From assembly GCA_031261345.1 (NCBI GenBank), contig JAISKC010000028.1:1-64000 (forward strand): 64,000 nucleotides of DNA, in the 5' to 3' direction. Shown one piece after another: positions 37,135 through 45,735 of the stretch; the first letter of the stretch is position 1, and each line of letters begins with the position of its first letter. The notes under the pieces were generated by a model. That model had not been told where the DNA came from, did no database searches, and saw only the letters and a program-made list of their open reading frames with translations. Made by a program: the position numbers and the translations under genes. The DNA comes from Eubacteriales Family XIII. Incertae Sedis bacterium (lineage in GTDB: Bacteria; Bacillota; Clostridia; Peptostreptococcales; Anaerovoracaceae).

Positions 37135-39252
37135 ATGGAAAGCTCGTATTTGAGAAACAGACTTTTGGCTTTGGTTTTGGTGGTTGCACTTGTTTTGACT
37201 ACTATCTTGGCGTTGCCACAGGCGAGGGCAGCTGCTGCTGAAACGGATAGCGGCGATGTTGATGGTGTGGAGGTTCAGTCTGAGGCAGTGGACTTAAGCG
37301 CCGACGAGGTGGCAGAGGAGGCAGATGGTGATGACACTGCTGTTGATGTGCAGAACATTTCTGCATTGGACGCCCCTGTGATCGGGAGTTCGCACAATTA
37401 TAAGATTCCGGATCGTGACCCAGTGGGAACGAGTGGTGTTGCTACGACACTGGTGTCAGAATCAACTCATTTCTACATATATTTTGATGATGCGTTGAAG
37501 GAAGAAGTCGAATATACCGGCTTTTTCCCAAGTGGCGATACGGCTACCGATCCGGCCTCAAATCTTGCCAATAGACTTGAGACGAATGTAGGACCAATGT
37601 TTGACCAGAATAGTCCGCTGTATTGTGGTGTTCCTTTTGATTTTGATGGAAATGGCAAAGTCATTCTGCTGTATACAAATCTGGTCGGTGCTGTTGGTGA
37701 ATTTTATCAAGTCGATATGATGAACAATGGTTATGGTTCATCTCAGGGTAATCAAGCCGATATGTTATATCTTGGTAAGACAAATGCTTTGGGAGAAGAT
37801 CCCAATGCATATTTGATAGTTCACGAAATGCAGCATCTTATCAATTACAGCTATAAGAACCGAGTTCAGATGAGTGGCTATGCGGCAAATTCGTGGCTCA
37901 ACGAAGGCATTTCATATTTTCTGAGCAATCTGTGGGTCAATACCACACAAGGAACAGAAGAACTGAATAGTTTTTATAGTTTGACCAGACCGGCGTCAGA
38001 ACTTTTTACAACCAATGAATACGGAGATGGAGCAAGCAATAAGTTTTCGTATGATCAGTTAAATGCGTCAAGTAATGCACTGGTAAACGAATTAGGCAGA
38101 CAATTTATCCAACATTACTGGCAGTATAAGGGCACTCGTGCCAGACCGATTGCCAATCTCTCCAGTGATCCCCGTGGAGGAAATGCGGGAAGTAAAGAGA
38201 CTCTGGGTGATAATTATCTCAAGAATAGAGGTAAGACGGATTTGACACATAGCTTTGAGAAGTTCCTTGACGATTTCGTGCTCTATGGTGCGGTGGATAG
38301 TGGGAACTACAAAGCGGCACAGAATCAAGGTGTCACTTGGACAAAGCGGTTTGCTCTAGGTTCGGTGTCTGCTATTCCGATGCCTACTGCAACTGGTACG
38401 AACTTTGCACTAAAAGGCGGCAATACATACCGTCCTGATTTGAAACTTTTCGCGAAGGCGGGGAAAGATGTTACTTTCAAAATTAAGGACAATACTACTT
38501 ACGATACATCGTCTTACAAGAACAAGTTTTATCTGATTTCTTCAACTGCAAATGCGACAACAAATGATGCTTGGGCAGCGGCTAACCGCACATATCAGGA
38601 ACTCAAGCCGGGCACTTCATACACGGTAAGCGATAACACTGCCGGAAGTTACTTTGCCATTCTCGCAGTCGGGCATGAGCAGGAAGTTGATGCAACGATC
38701 ACTACGGTGACACCGCCGCATAAGATTTCTGTCACTGCTGCTATTTCGAAAGTGCATGGCAATGCGGCATTTTCCTTGGGTGCCAAAAGTTCCACCGGTG
38801 CGACACTCTCTTACAAATCGGACGCTACAAAGGTGGCTACGGTTGACAGCAAGGGGAAGGTGACCATCAAGGGGCCTGGGAAGGCAACCATTACTGTTAC
38901 TGCGAAGGCGACCAGCGGAAAATATCTTGCCGCGACAGCCAAGTCGGTGATCAAGGTTTCACCCAAAAAAGTTACTGCGAAAACGCTCAAGTCGGCAGCC
39001 ACTAAGTCCGTCACGCTCACGTGGACAGCGGTTTCCACAAATAGCGGTTACGAGCTTCTGCTTGCTACGAATAGCGGCTTCTCGAAAAACAAGAAGACCG
39101 TGACCGTTGCGGGCGGCAGTGCGAAGTCGAAGAAGGTGACTGGGCTGAAAAAAGGCACTACGTATTATGTCAAGGTTCGCGCCTACAAGACTATCGACAG
39201 CAAGAAGGTCTACGGCGCTTATTCGGCGGCAAAGCACGTGAAAGCGAAGTAA
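37135..39252 (+). CDS. Secreted M30-like zinc metallopeptidase with Big_2 and FnIII-like C-terminus
   Basis: 705 residues. A strong signal peptide (LLALVLVVALVLTTILALP, cleavage near ARA-AAA) is followed by a peptidase domain with the zinc motif His230-Glu231-x-x-His234 in VHEMQHLINYSY and a downstream Glu257 in NEGISYF, the pattern of M30/hyicolysin-like enzymes. After a beta-rich region comes a Big_2 domain ('VATVDSKGKVTIKGPGKATI') and a fibronectin III-like, lysine-rich end ('YYVKVRAYKTIDSKKVYGAY'). AAGGAAGG precedes the ATG. There is no anchor. It is a paralogue of the next gene, 67 bases downstream, and shares its C-terminal module with the upstream subtilase. Confidence 0.82.
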   Translation: MESSYLRNRLLALVLVVALVLTTILALPQARAAAAETDSGDVDGVEVQSEAVDLSADEVAEEADGDDTAVDVQNISALDAPVIGSSHNYKIPDRDPVGTSGVATTLVSESTHFYIYFDDALKEEVEYTGFFPSGDTATDPASNLANRLETNVGPMFDQNSPLYCGVPFDFDGNGKVILLYTNLVGAVGEFYQVDMMNNGYGSSQGNQADMLYLGKTNALGEDPNAYLIVHEMQHLINYSYKNRVQMSGYAANSWLNEGISYFLSNLWVNTTQGTEELNSFYSLTRPASELFTTNEYGDGASNKFSYDQLNASSNALVNELGRQFIQHYWQYKGTRARPIANLSSDPRGGNAGSKETLGDNYLKNRGKTDLTHSFEKFLDDFVLYGAVDSGNYKAAQNQGVTWTKRFALGSVSAIPMPTATGTNFALKGGNTYRPDLKLFAKAGKDVTFKIKDNTTYDTSSYKNKFYLISSTANATTNDAWAAANRTYQELKPGTSYTVSDNTAGSYFAILAVGHEQEVDATITTVTPPHKISVTAAISKVHGNAAFSLGAKSSTGATLSYKSDATKVATVDSKGKVTIKGPGKATITVTAKATSGKYLAATAKSVIKVSPKKVTAKTLKSAATKSVTLTWTAVSTNSGYELLLATNSGFSKNKKTVTVAGGSAKSKKVTGLKKGTTYYVKVRAYKTIDSKKVYGAYSAAKHVKAK

Positions 39253-39318
39253 ATGAGGCGAACGTATGTTTGCTCCGGAGTTTTGTTGGTGAAATAATGG
39301 CAGGGGAGGATGTTTGTG

Positions 39319-41370
39319 ATGGGGAGAGCATATCTTAGGAACAGGATTTTGGCGATGATTTTGGTCGTTGCGCTTGTTTTCACCGGTTTCTTTGTGTCAT
39401 CGCCGGTCGAGACTTCGGCGACGGAAGACGGTGGGGATGGCGTTGGTCTTGCTGCTGAGGTGGCTGATGGCAATGGCGATATTGAGGCTGAAAGTGTTTT
39501 TACCTTGGCGGAACCTGCAATTGGGAGCACTCGGGATGATTATAAAATCCCCTATTATCATCCCTATGAGCTTCCCGATTATGTTACGCAAGTGCCTGTA
39601 ACTTTGATTGCAACTTCGGAGCATTTTTTGATATATGCTGAAAGTGGACTCAGTGGGGAATTCGCCGATTATTTCCCGGGTGAAGAATCGGGAGCTACCG
39701 GTTCGTCGATGGGTATCAGCAATACTCTTGAGGAAGTCGCGTCGTTTATGCTTGACCCAAATTTGCCCACGTATATGGGTGCACCATATGATAGAGATTC
39801 AAATGGCAAGACCACTCTGATATTCGCTGATTTGAATTATGGCGTAAACCATGTCCCCGGGTACTTTACAAAAACTGATTTTGGTGATACCTGCAATAGG
39901 GCAGACATACTATACATCGATAAAGGAAGTTTGAGTGGATCGCTGAACGCAAATGTAGTCGTTCGTTGTCTGCAACAGCTGATAAATTATAGTTATAAAG
40001 GTGGAAACGAGGGCGCAAGCCAACCTTGGTTTGATGAGGGACTTTCGTATTTTGCTTCAGAGCTTTGGGATAATTATTCTGCGAATATGGGAGCAGGCAA
40101 TCCTGTGAGTGACAAGACTGCCTCAGACTCTTTTTACAGCGATGAGTACGGAGCCACCGGCGATGCTTTTTCCTATCTTCCGGTTGGCACGGCAACGGGG
40201 GATTTGGTAAATGAACTGGGTAGGATTCAAGCCCAGCATTACTGGAGGTATAAGGGTGAAGAGGCGGAGCAACCACTTTTCAGACTCGTGAGCGACCCGC
40301 GCGGCGGCGATGACACGAAGACGGTACTCGGTGATAATTGGCTGTTGAATCAGGGAAAAAATGTTTCTGAAGATGGTTATGACCAATTTTTTGACAATTG
40401 GGTTTTATCTATGGCTGTGGACAGCGGCGATCTTCTGTCGGCGCAGAATTCTTCTTATACGTGGACGACGCGAAAGTCGCTCGGTTCGGTTTCTGCGAGT
40501 GCAATAGGGGCAGAGGAAAGCGTCAATCTTCAAGGTGGAAAGACCTATCGCCCCGACCTGAAACTTTTCTCGAAAAAAGATGCGACATTCGATTTCAAAA
40601 TCACGGACAATAGCGGAACATCGAATTACAAGAATAAATTTTATCTCATCTATCCGAAAACAGACGCAAAAAATGTGACGTCGTATGATTCTTGGGCGTC
40701 GGCAGAGCGGACTTACAAAGAAATCAAAGCGGGACAGGAATATTCCTTCAACGACGGCGGCAAGGGGACGTATTTTGCGATTCTTGCAATCGGGCATGAT
40801 AAGGACGTGAACGCTACATTTCAGACTTTGAAACCCTTCCACAAAATACAGACGAAGACAAATATTTCGAAGGTCCACGGGAACGCTTCGTTCAAGTTGG
40901 GTGCCACGAGTTCCACCGGTGCAAAGTTTACTTACAAATCGAGCAACACAAAGGTCGCGACTATAAGCACGGCTGGCAAGGTGACAATCAAGGGCCCGGG
41001 TAAGGCGAAAATTACTGTTACTGCAAAGGAAACGACGAAATATCGCAAGGCTACAGCAACCACTGTGATCAAGGTCAAGCCCAAAAAAGTTACTTCGAAA
41101 ACGTTGAAGTCGGCGGCCACCAAGTCAGTTACTCTCACATGGACGGCGGTTTCCGCAAACAGCGGATACCAGATTTTGCTCGCTACGAATAGCGGCTTCT
41201 CGAAGAACAAGAAAACAGTGGCCGTTGCGGGCGGCAGTGCGAAATCGAAAAAGGTGAAAGGGCTGAAAAAGGGCAAAACCTACTATGTCAAGGTCCGTGC
41301 CTACAAGACTATCGACGGCAAGAAGGTCTACGGCGCCTACTCGGTGGCGAGGCATGTGAAGACGAAGTAG
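39319..41370 (+). CDS. M30-like metallopeptidase paralogue with lost catalytic motif
   Basis: ATG 39319 has GGGGAGG 9 nt upstream and lines up with the paralogue (GRAYLRNRILAMILVVALVF against ESSYLRNRLLALVLVVALVL); ATG 39310 abuts the ribosome site. 683 residues with the same order: signal peptide, peptidase-like domain, Big_2, FnIII-like end. Where the paralogue has HEMQH this protein has Arg216-Cys-Leu-Gln-Gln220, so both zinc histidines and the catalytic glutamate are gone, while the flanking INYSYKGG and DEGLSYF are kept. It cannot be a normal zinc protease. The frame is intact and the protein is full-length, so it may serve as a binding or regulatory homologue. Confidence 0.82.
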   Translation: MGRAYLRNRILAMILVVALVFTGFFVSSPVETSATEDGGDGVGLAAEVADGNGDIEAESVFTLAEPAIGSTRDDYKIPYYHPYELPDYVTQVPVTLIATSEHFLIYAESGLSGEFADYFPGEESGATGSSMGISNTLEEVASFMLDPNLPTYMGAPYDRDSNGKTTLIFADLNYGVNHVPGYFTKTDFGDTCNRADILYIDKGSLSGSLNANVVVRCLQQLINYSYKGGNEGASQPWFDEGLSYFASELWDNYSANMGAGNPVSDKTASDSFYSDEYGATGDAFSYLPVGTATGDLVNELGRIQAQHYWRYKGEEAEQPLFRLVSDPRGGDDTKTVLGDNWLLNQGKNVSEDGYDQFFDNWVLSMAVDSGDLLSAQNSSYTWTTRKSLGSVSASAIGAEESVNLQGGKTYRPDLKLFSKKDATFDFKITDNSGTSNYKNKFYLIYPKTDAKNVTSYDSWASAERTYKEIKAGQEYSFNDGGKGTYFAILAIGHDKDVNATFQTLKPFHKIQTKTNISKVHGNASFKLGATSSTGAKFTYKSSNTKVATISTAGKVTIKGPGKAKITVTAKETTKYRKATATTVIKVKPKKVTSKTLKSAATKSVTLTWTAVSANSGYQILLATNSGFSKNKKTVAVAGGSAKSKKVKGLKKGKTYYVKVRAYKTIDGKKVYGAYSVARHVKTK

Positions 41371-41398
41371 GTTTCGGGAAGTGACTTCGGGAATTTTC

Positions 41399-42268
41399 CT
41401 ATATCAGATTCAGATTTTTTAGGATTCTGCCTACGTATTTCGGGCGGTTCATCGTGTAGATGTGGATACCATCTACGCCGCCGGAAATCAACTCTTCAAT
41501 TTGCGTGCAGGTGTAATCCAGAGCAGCCTCGGTGAAGCTCTCGGGGTCTGAACCGTATTTTGCTATGATCCTCGACAGCTTTGCGGGGATTGAAGCGCCG
41601 CAGAGGGTGGTCATTCTAAGTATTTGGTCGGCGTTTTTCAGGGGCATGATGCCGGCGGTAACGGGCACGAATATGTTGTTGAGCCTGATTGTATTCATGA
41701 ACTCATAGAACGAACTGTTGTTGAAAAACAGCTGTGTGATGAGAAATTCGGCACCGGCTTCTACCTTCAGCTTCAGTTTTGCAATGTCATCAGAGCCGCT
41801 CTGTGCCTCGAAGTGTATCTCTGGGTAGCACGCCGCCGCCACGGAGAAACCACCTCTTTTTTCAATAAATGATACGAGGTCGCTCGCATGGTTGAAGTGC
41901 TTGAACGCATCTTCGCTTTTCATTCCTTCGGGCACATCGCCTCTGAGGGCGAGGACGTCGGTCATGCCGATTTCTTCGAAGCCGTCGAGGACGGAATTGA
42001 TCATTTCGGGAGAAGCTCCGACGCAGGTCAGGTGGCCGAGGACCGGTGCTTTGACGAGTTTCTGGATTCGTTTTGCCGTTTCAAGATGTCTGCCGGCGCC
42101 TCTACCGCCCGCTCCGTAGGTAACGGACACGAAGGCGGGGTTGTAGTCTGAAATTGCCTCGAGGGTATTGTCTATTACTTCAATCGGGGAATCTTTCTTT
42201 GGCGGAAAGACTTCCATTGAGATGACGGGGGTGTTTTCTTTTGTGCTGAATAGGTTTGCTATTGTCAT
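41399..42268 (-). CDS. metF: 5,10-methylenetetrahydrofolate reductase
   Basis: 289 residues, normal length. It opens with ISMEVFPPKKDSP, the N-terminal signature of MetF, and shows SVTYGAGGRGAG, PVLGHLTCVGAS, DVLALRGDVP and ITQLFFNNSSFYEF, which line the FAD and folate sites of the TIM barrel. It reduces methylene-H4folate to methyl-H4folate, which supplies the methyl group to methionine synthase. The gene lies back to back with metH, which uses its product. AGGAGG lies just ahead of the start. The cytosolic location is typical. Confidence 0.95.
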   Translation of the reverse strand: MTIANLFSTKENTPVISMEVFPPKKDSPIEVIDNTLEAISDYNPAFVSVTYGAGGRGAGRHLETAKRIQKLVKAPVLGHLTCVGASPEMINSVLDGFEEIGMTDVLALRGDVPEGMKSEDAFKHFNHASDLVSFIEKRGGFSVAAACYPEIHFEAQSGSDDIAKLKLKVEAGAEFLITQLFFNNSSFYEFMNTIRLNNIFVPVTAGIMPLKNADQILRMTTLCGASIPAKLSRIIAKYGSDPESFTEAALDYTCTQIEELISGGVDGIHIYTMNRPKYVGRILKNLNLI

Positions 42269-42293
42269 GTTGCCTCCTGAGAAAATTGTTTAT

Positions 42294-42379
42294 GGATTGC
42301 TTCGCTTTGCTCACTATGACGCGTTTATGGATTGCGGGTCGGGCCCGCAATGACGCGTTTTGGATTGCTTCGCTTGTCT
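42294..42379. repeat. Palindromic repeats between metF and metH
   Basis: A GGATTGCTTCGCTTTGCTC variant (42294-42321), a family A unit (42329-42355) and a truncated GGATTGCTTCGCTTGTC head (42362-42378). The last one overlaps the -35 region proposed for metH. Confidence 0.8.
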
Positions 42380-42403
42380 TTTTTGTATCAATAAACGTAT
42401 AAT
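42374..42403 (+). promoter_or_regulatory. Candidate metH promoter, -35 supplied by a repeat
   Basis: TTGTCT (42374-42379) and TATAAT (42398-42403) are 18 bp apart and 56 bases ahead of the metH start. The -35 lies in the end of a truncated GGATTGCTTCGCTTGTC repeat head. No cobalamin or SAM riboswitch is recognisable in the short leader. Confidence 0.5.
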
Positions 42404-42458
42404 TAATATATCATTAGTATTATAGCATGTGGGCCGACTTGAGTACAGGAGAAATGAT

Positions 42459-44885
42459 TTGCGTAATGAAAAATTGATAAAGATGTTCGGCGAGGGGCCG
42501 GTTTTGCTTGACGGAGCCAGCGGGACATATCTGATAGACAAAGGCATGCCGGCGGGTGCAGCTCCCGAGCAGTGGGCGGTAGAAAATCTGGATACAATCA
42601 AAACGATGCACAGAGAATATGTGGAGGCGGGCTCAAAAGCTATCTACACCTTCACTTTCGGTGCGAATAGAAACAGATTTGCCGACTATGGACTTGAAGA
42701 CAAAGTCTCGGAATACAACACTATTCTTGCGAAGGCGGCAATTGAGGCGGCGGACGGGAAGGCTTTGGTCGGCGGCGATTTGAGCACGTCGGGGCTGCTT
42801 CTTCAGCCTTCATTTGAGACGCCGTTTGAGACCGCTGTCGAGATTTATTTCGAGCAGATAAAGGCTCTGGCGGACGCGGGCGTCGATTTCATAATAATCG
42901 AGACTATGACGGATATTCAGGACGCGAGGGCGGCGGTAATTGCGGCTAAGGAAGCCTGTTCTCTGCCGATTTTCGTGACTATGACGTTTGAGGAAAATGG
43001 AAGGACTATGACGGGAACCGATCCCGAAACTGCGGCTATCACGCTCGGGTCTCTTGGGGTGGACGCGCTTGGAACGAACTGTAGCACCGGACCGGAGGAT
43101 ATGGCGGAGGTGATCGGGAAGCTCGCGAGCGCAAGTCCTGTGCCTGTGATAGCCAAGCCGAATGCGGGTCTTCCCGGCGGCGGGGTCATGGATATAGATG
43201 AGTATGTGCGTTTGACGGCTGCTCTTGTGGACGCGGGCGCGACGCTTGTTGGCGGTTGCTGCGGATCGGGGCCGGAACATATTGGTTTGATTGGGGAGGT
43301 AATTGGGACGGAGGGCGACCACCCCGTCAGCTTCGCTGCCACCCCTCCACTGGAGGGGAATTTTGCGGGGAATACGCTGGGGAATGGGAGTTTGCTTACT
43401 TCTCGGGGGGGGCGCGTTTTGATTTCTGCTGGTAGTCTTACTGCCATCGGGGAGAGGATCAATCCCACGGGTAAGAAAAAATTGCAGGAAGCGCTCAGGA
43501 GTGGCAATTTGGCCTATCCCGTTAAGCTCGCTCGTGAGCAGATAGACGCCGGTGCGAACGTGCTTGACATCAACGTTGGAGCATCCGATGTCGATGAGAA
43601 GGAAATGCTATACAAGACGGTATTGTCCGTTTTGGGCGAGGTGGACATCCCGCTTTGCATAGACAGCACCGACCCTATAGCTATAGAGAAAGCCCTGCGG
43701 ATATATCCTGGTAAGGCTCTTGTCAATTCCGTTTCTGCGGAGACGGGCAAGGGTGACATTTTATTTCCCATTATAAAAAAATACGGCTCGATGTTCATAG
43801 CTCTTCCAATTACTGATGAGGGGGTGCCGATGACCGCCGAGGCCCGTATCGACGCTGTGAGAAGCATACTCGCCATGGCGGAAAGCTACGGCATACCAGA
43901 GGAATTTGCGGTCGTGGATCCGCTCGCGCTGTCGATCGGAAGCGAGGCGGATTCGGGAGTCGTGGCACTCAAGGTCATAGATTGGTGCAAGGAAAACGGG
44001 CTGAACAGCACGATGGGCGTGAGCAATATTTCGTTCGGATTGCCGCAGCGGGCGGCTGTGAATGCGTCGATGCTCACGGCGGCGGTTTCGAGGGGTATGA
44101 CGGCCGCTATTGTGAACGTCTGCAACGAGGAATTCAGGGCTTCGCTCGAGGCCACGAGGGCTCTCGTCTTCGGCGAGGACATCAAAAAATATACGGAGAT
44201 TTGGACGGTCAGCGAGGCTGAGGCGGGCTTAAAAGGCGCAATACTAGGCGGCGATTCCTCGGAGGCTTCGAGAATTACTGAGGAATTACTTGCTTCAAAA
44301 GTGGATCCGCAGGCGATCGTAGACGGCGAAGTGCTTCCGGCGCTCGATAGGTTGGGCGAACTATTTTCGGAACAGAAAATCTTCATACCGGAGCTCATGT
44401 CGGGCGCAAAGGCTTCAAAAGCTGTGTTCGCTATCGTCGAGCCCTTGATGGTAACGGAGGTTGAGGCGAAGGCGACAGCAGTGATTGCAACGGTCAAGGG
44501 CGATGTCCACGATATAGGGAAAAACCTCGTCGCGCTCATGCTGAAAAATCACGGATTCAACGTAATAGATATGGGCAAGGACGTCCCGAACGAGCTCATC
44601 TTGGATGTGGCGGAGAAAGAGGGCGCAGAAATCGTCTGTTTGTCGGCGCTTTTGACAACGACTATGCCGAGAATGGCGGAGTGCGCGAATTTGATAAAGG
44701 AGCGGGGGCTTGCTTGTGCCCTCATGGTCGGCGGCGCTGTCGTTACGCCCGAATACGCCGAGAGCATCGGTGCATACTATTCGGCGGACGCGGCGGACGC
44801 GGTCAAGGTTGCAAACGGTATCATTTCGCACAGCGCCTCTGCGGGTTGCGGCTGTTCCGTTTGCCGGTCAAAAGTGAGTGAATAA
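42459..44885 (+). CDS. metH: Cobalamin-dependent methionine synthase (short form)
   Basis: TTG 42459 follows AGGAG by 7 bases, whereas GTG 42429 would run through it. 808 residues. Order: homocysteine-binding domain (about 1-285; GTNCSTG and GGCCGSG hold zinc cysteines), methyl-H4folate-binding domain (about 310-590; IGERINPTGKK), B12 cap, and B12-binding domain with Asp682-x-His684-x-x-Gly687 in GDVHDIGKN. The AdoMet-dependent reactivation domain is absent, as is common in anaerobes. It makes methionine from homocysteine with methyl groups from the neighbouring metF product. A palindromic repeat is read in frame at residues 287-303, between the first two domains. It is followed closely by the FNT channel gene. 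Confidence 0.93.
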   Translation: MRNEKLIKMFGEGPVLLDGASGTYLIDKGMPAGAAPEQWAVENLDTIKTMHREYVEAGSKAIYTFTFGANRNRFADYGLEDKVSEYNTILAKAAIEAADGKALVGGDLSTSGLLLQPSFETPFETAVEIYFEQIKALADAGVDFIIIETMTDIQDARAAVIAAKEACSLPIFVTMTFEENGRTMTGTDPETAAITLGSLGVDALGTNCSTGPEDMAEVIGKLASASPVPVIAKPNAGLPGGGVMDIDEYVRLTAALVDAGATLVGGCCGSGPEHIGLIGEVIGTEGDHPVSFAATPPLEGNFAGNTLGNGSLLTSRGGRVLISAGSLTAIGERINPTGKKKLQEALRSGNLAYPVKLAREQIDAGANVLDINVGASDVDEKEMLYKTVLSVLGEVDIPLCIDSTDPIAIEKALRIYPGKALVNSVSAETGKGDILFPIIKKYGSMFIALPITDEGVPMTAEARIDAVRSILAMAESYGIPEEFAVVDPLALSIGSEADSGVVALKVIDWCKENGLNSTMGVSNISFGLPQRAAVNASMLTAAVSRGMTAAIVNVCNEEFRASLEATRALVFGEDIKKYTEIWTVSEAEAGLKGAILGGDSSEASRITEELLASKVDPQAIVDGEVLPALDRLGELFSEQKIFIPELMSGAKASKAVFAIVEPLMVTEVEAKATAVIATVKGDVHDIGKNLVALMLKNHGFNVIDMGKDVPNELILDVAEKEGAEIVCLSALLTTTMPRMAECANLIKERGLACALMVGGAVVTPEYAESIGAYYSADAADAVKVANGIISHSASAGCGCSVCRSKVSE
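43317..43368 (+). repeat. Palindromic repeat in frame inside metH (family D)
   Basis: It contains the perfect dyad CCCCTCCA-C-TGGAGGGG and the flank CACCCCGTCAGCTTCGCTGC, and is translated DHPVSFAATPPLEGNFAG. It lies exactly at the linker between two MetH domains. Only one copy is in this window; the resemblance to dispersed repeats is from general knowledge. Confidence 0.6.
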
Positions 44886-44895
44886 GGAGATTTTT

Positions 44896-45735
44896 GTGAA
44901 AAAGCCGAATGAATTGTTCGATGTGAGTGTGGAGGCCGCCAAGGGGAAGGCCAATGGGTCTTTTTTGAAGCTGGCGGTTCTGGGCATTTTGGCAGGTGCC
45001 TTCATAGCAATCGGTGCTGAGACTTCCAATATGGCGTCGTTTGGGCTTCTGGCCGAGGCCGACACATATGGGCTGGGCAGAGCTTTGGCGGGTTGCTTGT
45101 TTCCCGTTGGTCTCATGCTCGTCGTGCTCGCCGGTGCTGAGCTTTTCACCGGAAATTGCCTGATGGTGGGCGGCGTGATAAGGCGGCAGTTTTCCACCTC
45201 GCGGATGCTCAGAAATTGGGTCATCGTCTACGTTTTCAATATGGTCGGTGCAGTAATTCTCGTGCTTTTTATTCACCTTTCGGGGCAGCTTCACAGCGGA
45301 GGTGATTTGCTCGGTGCCGTTACGCTCAAGATAGCGGCCGGCAAGGTCAATCTGAGCTTTGTTTCCGCTCTCGTTTCGGGAATAATGTGTAACTGGCTCG
45401 TCTGTCTCGGTGTCTGGCTTGCATATGCGGCGGAGACTTTTGCGGGAAAGATTCTCGGCATTTTCTTTCCTATATGGCTATTCGTTACGTCGGGATTTGA
45501 GCATAGCGTGGCGAATATGTACTATATTCCTGCGGGGATTTTGGCGAATACAAATCCTGATTACGTGCAGAAGGCGGTTGAAATCGGCGTGAAGCCGGAG
45601 TCGCTCGACGCGCTTAACTTGCAGGGTTTCTTCGTCACAAATCTCATTCCGGTGACTATTGGAAACATCATCGGAGGTGCGGTTTTCGTGTCGCTTGCTT
45701 ATTTTATTGCGTATGGAAGAGGGGCGCAAAAATGA
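44896..45735 (+). CDS. Formate/nitrite transporter family channel
   Basis: GTG 44896 has AGGAG 6-7 bases ahead; the earlier GTG 44878 lies inside metH. 279 residues with the six membrane helices of the FNT family. Signatures are AGAELFTGNCLM and SGIMCNWLVCLGVWLA, which resemble the two FNT family patterns, and FEHSVANMYYIPAG with the conserved His near the pore. Family members move formate, nitrite or hydrosulfide as monovalent anions. The position after metF/metH fits formate handling in one-carbon metabolism, but the substrate is inferred. Its stop overlaps the prmA start (ATGA), so it is coupled to the translation genes that follow. Confidence 0.9.
   Translation: MKKPNELFDVSVEAAKGKANGSFLKLAVLGILAGAFIAIGAETSNMASFGLLAEADTYGLGRALAGCLFPVGLMLVVLAGAELFTGNCLMVGGVIRRQFSTSRMLRNWVIVYVFNMVGAVILVLFIHLSGQLHSGGDLLGAVTLKIAAGKVNLSFVSALVSGIMCNWLVCLGVWLAYAAETFAGKILGIFFPIWLFVTSGFEHSVANMYYIPAGILANTNPDYVQKAVEIGVKPESLDALNLQGFFVTNLIPVTIGNIIGGAVFVSLAYFIAYGRGAQK

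Noticed and set aside
42268..42458. Cobalamin or SAM riboswitch ahead of metH
   Set aside because: The gap is short and filled by repeats. No B12-box or S-box elements are recognisable.
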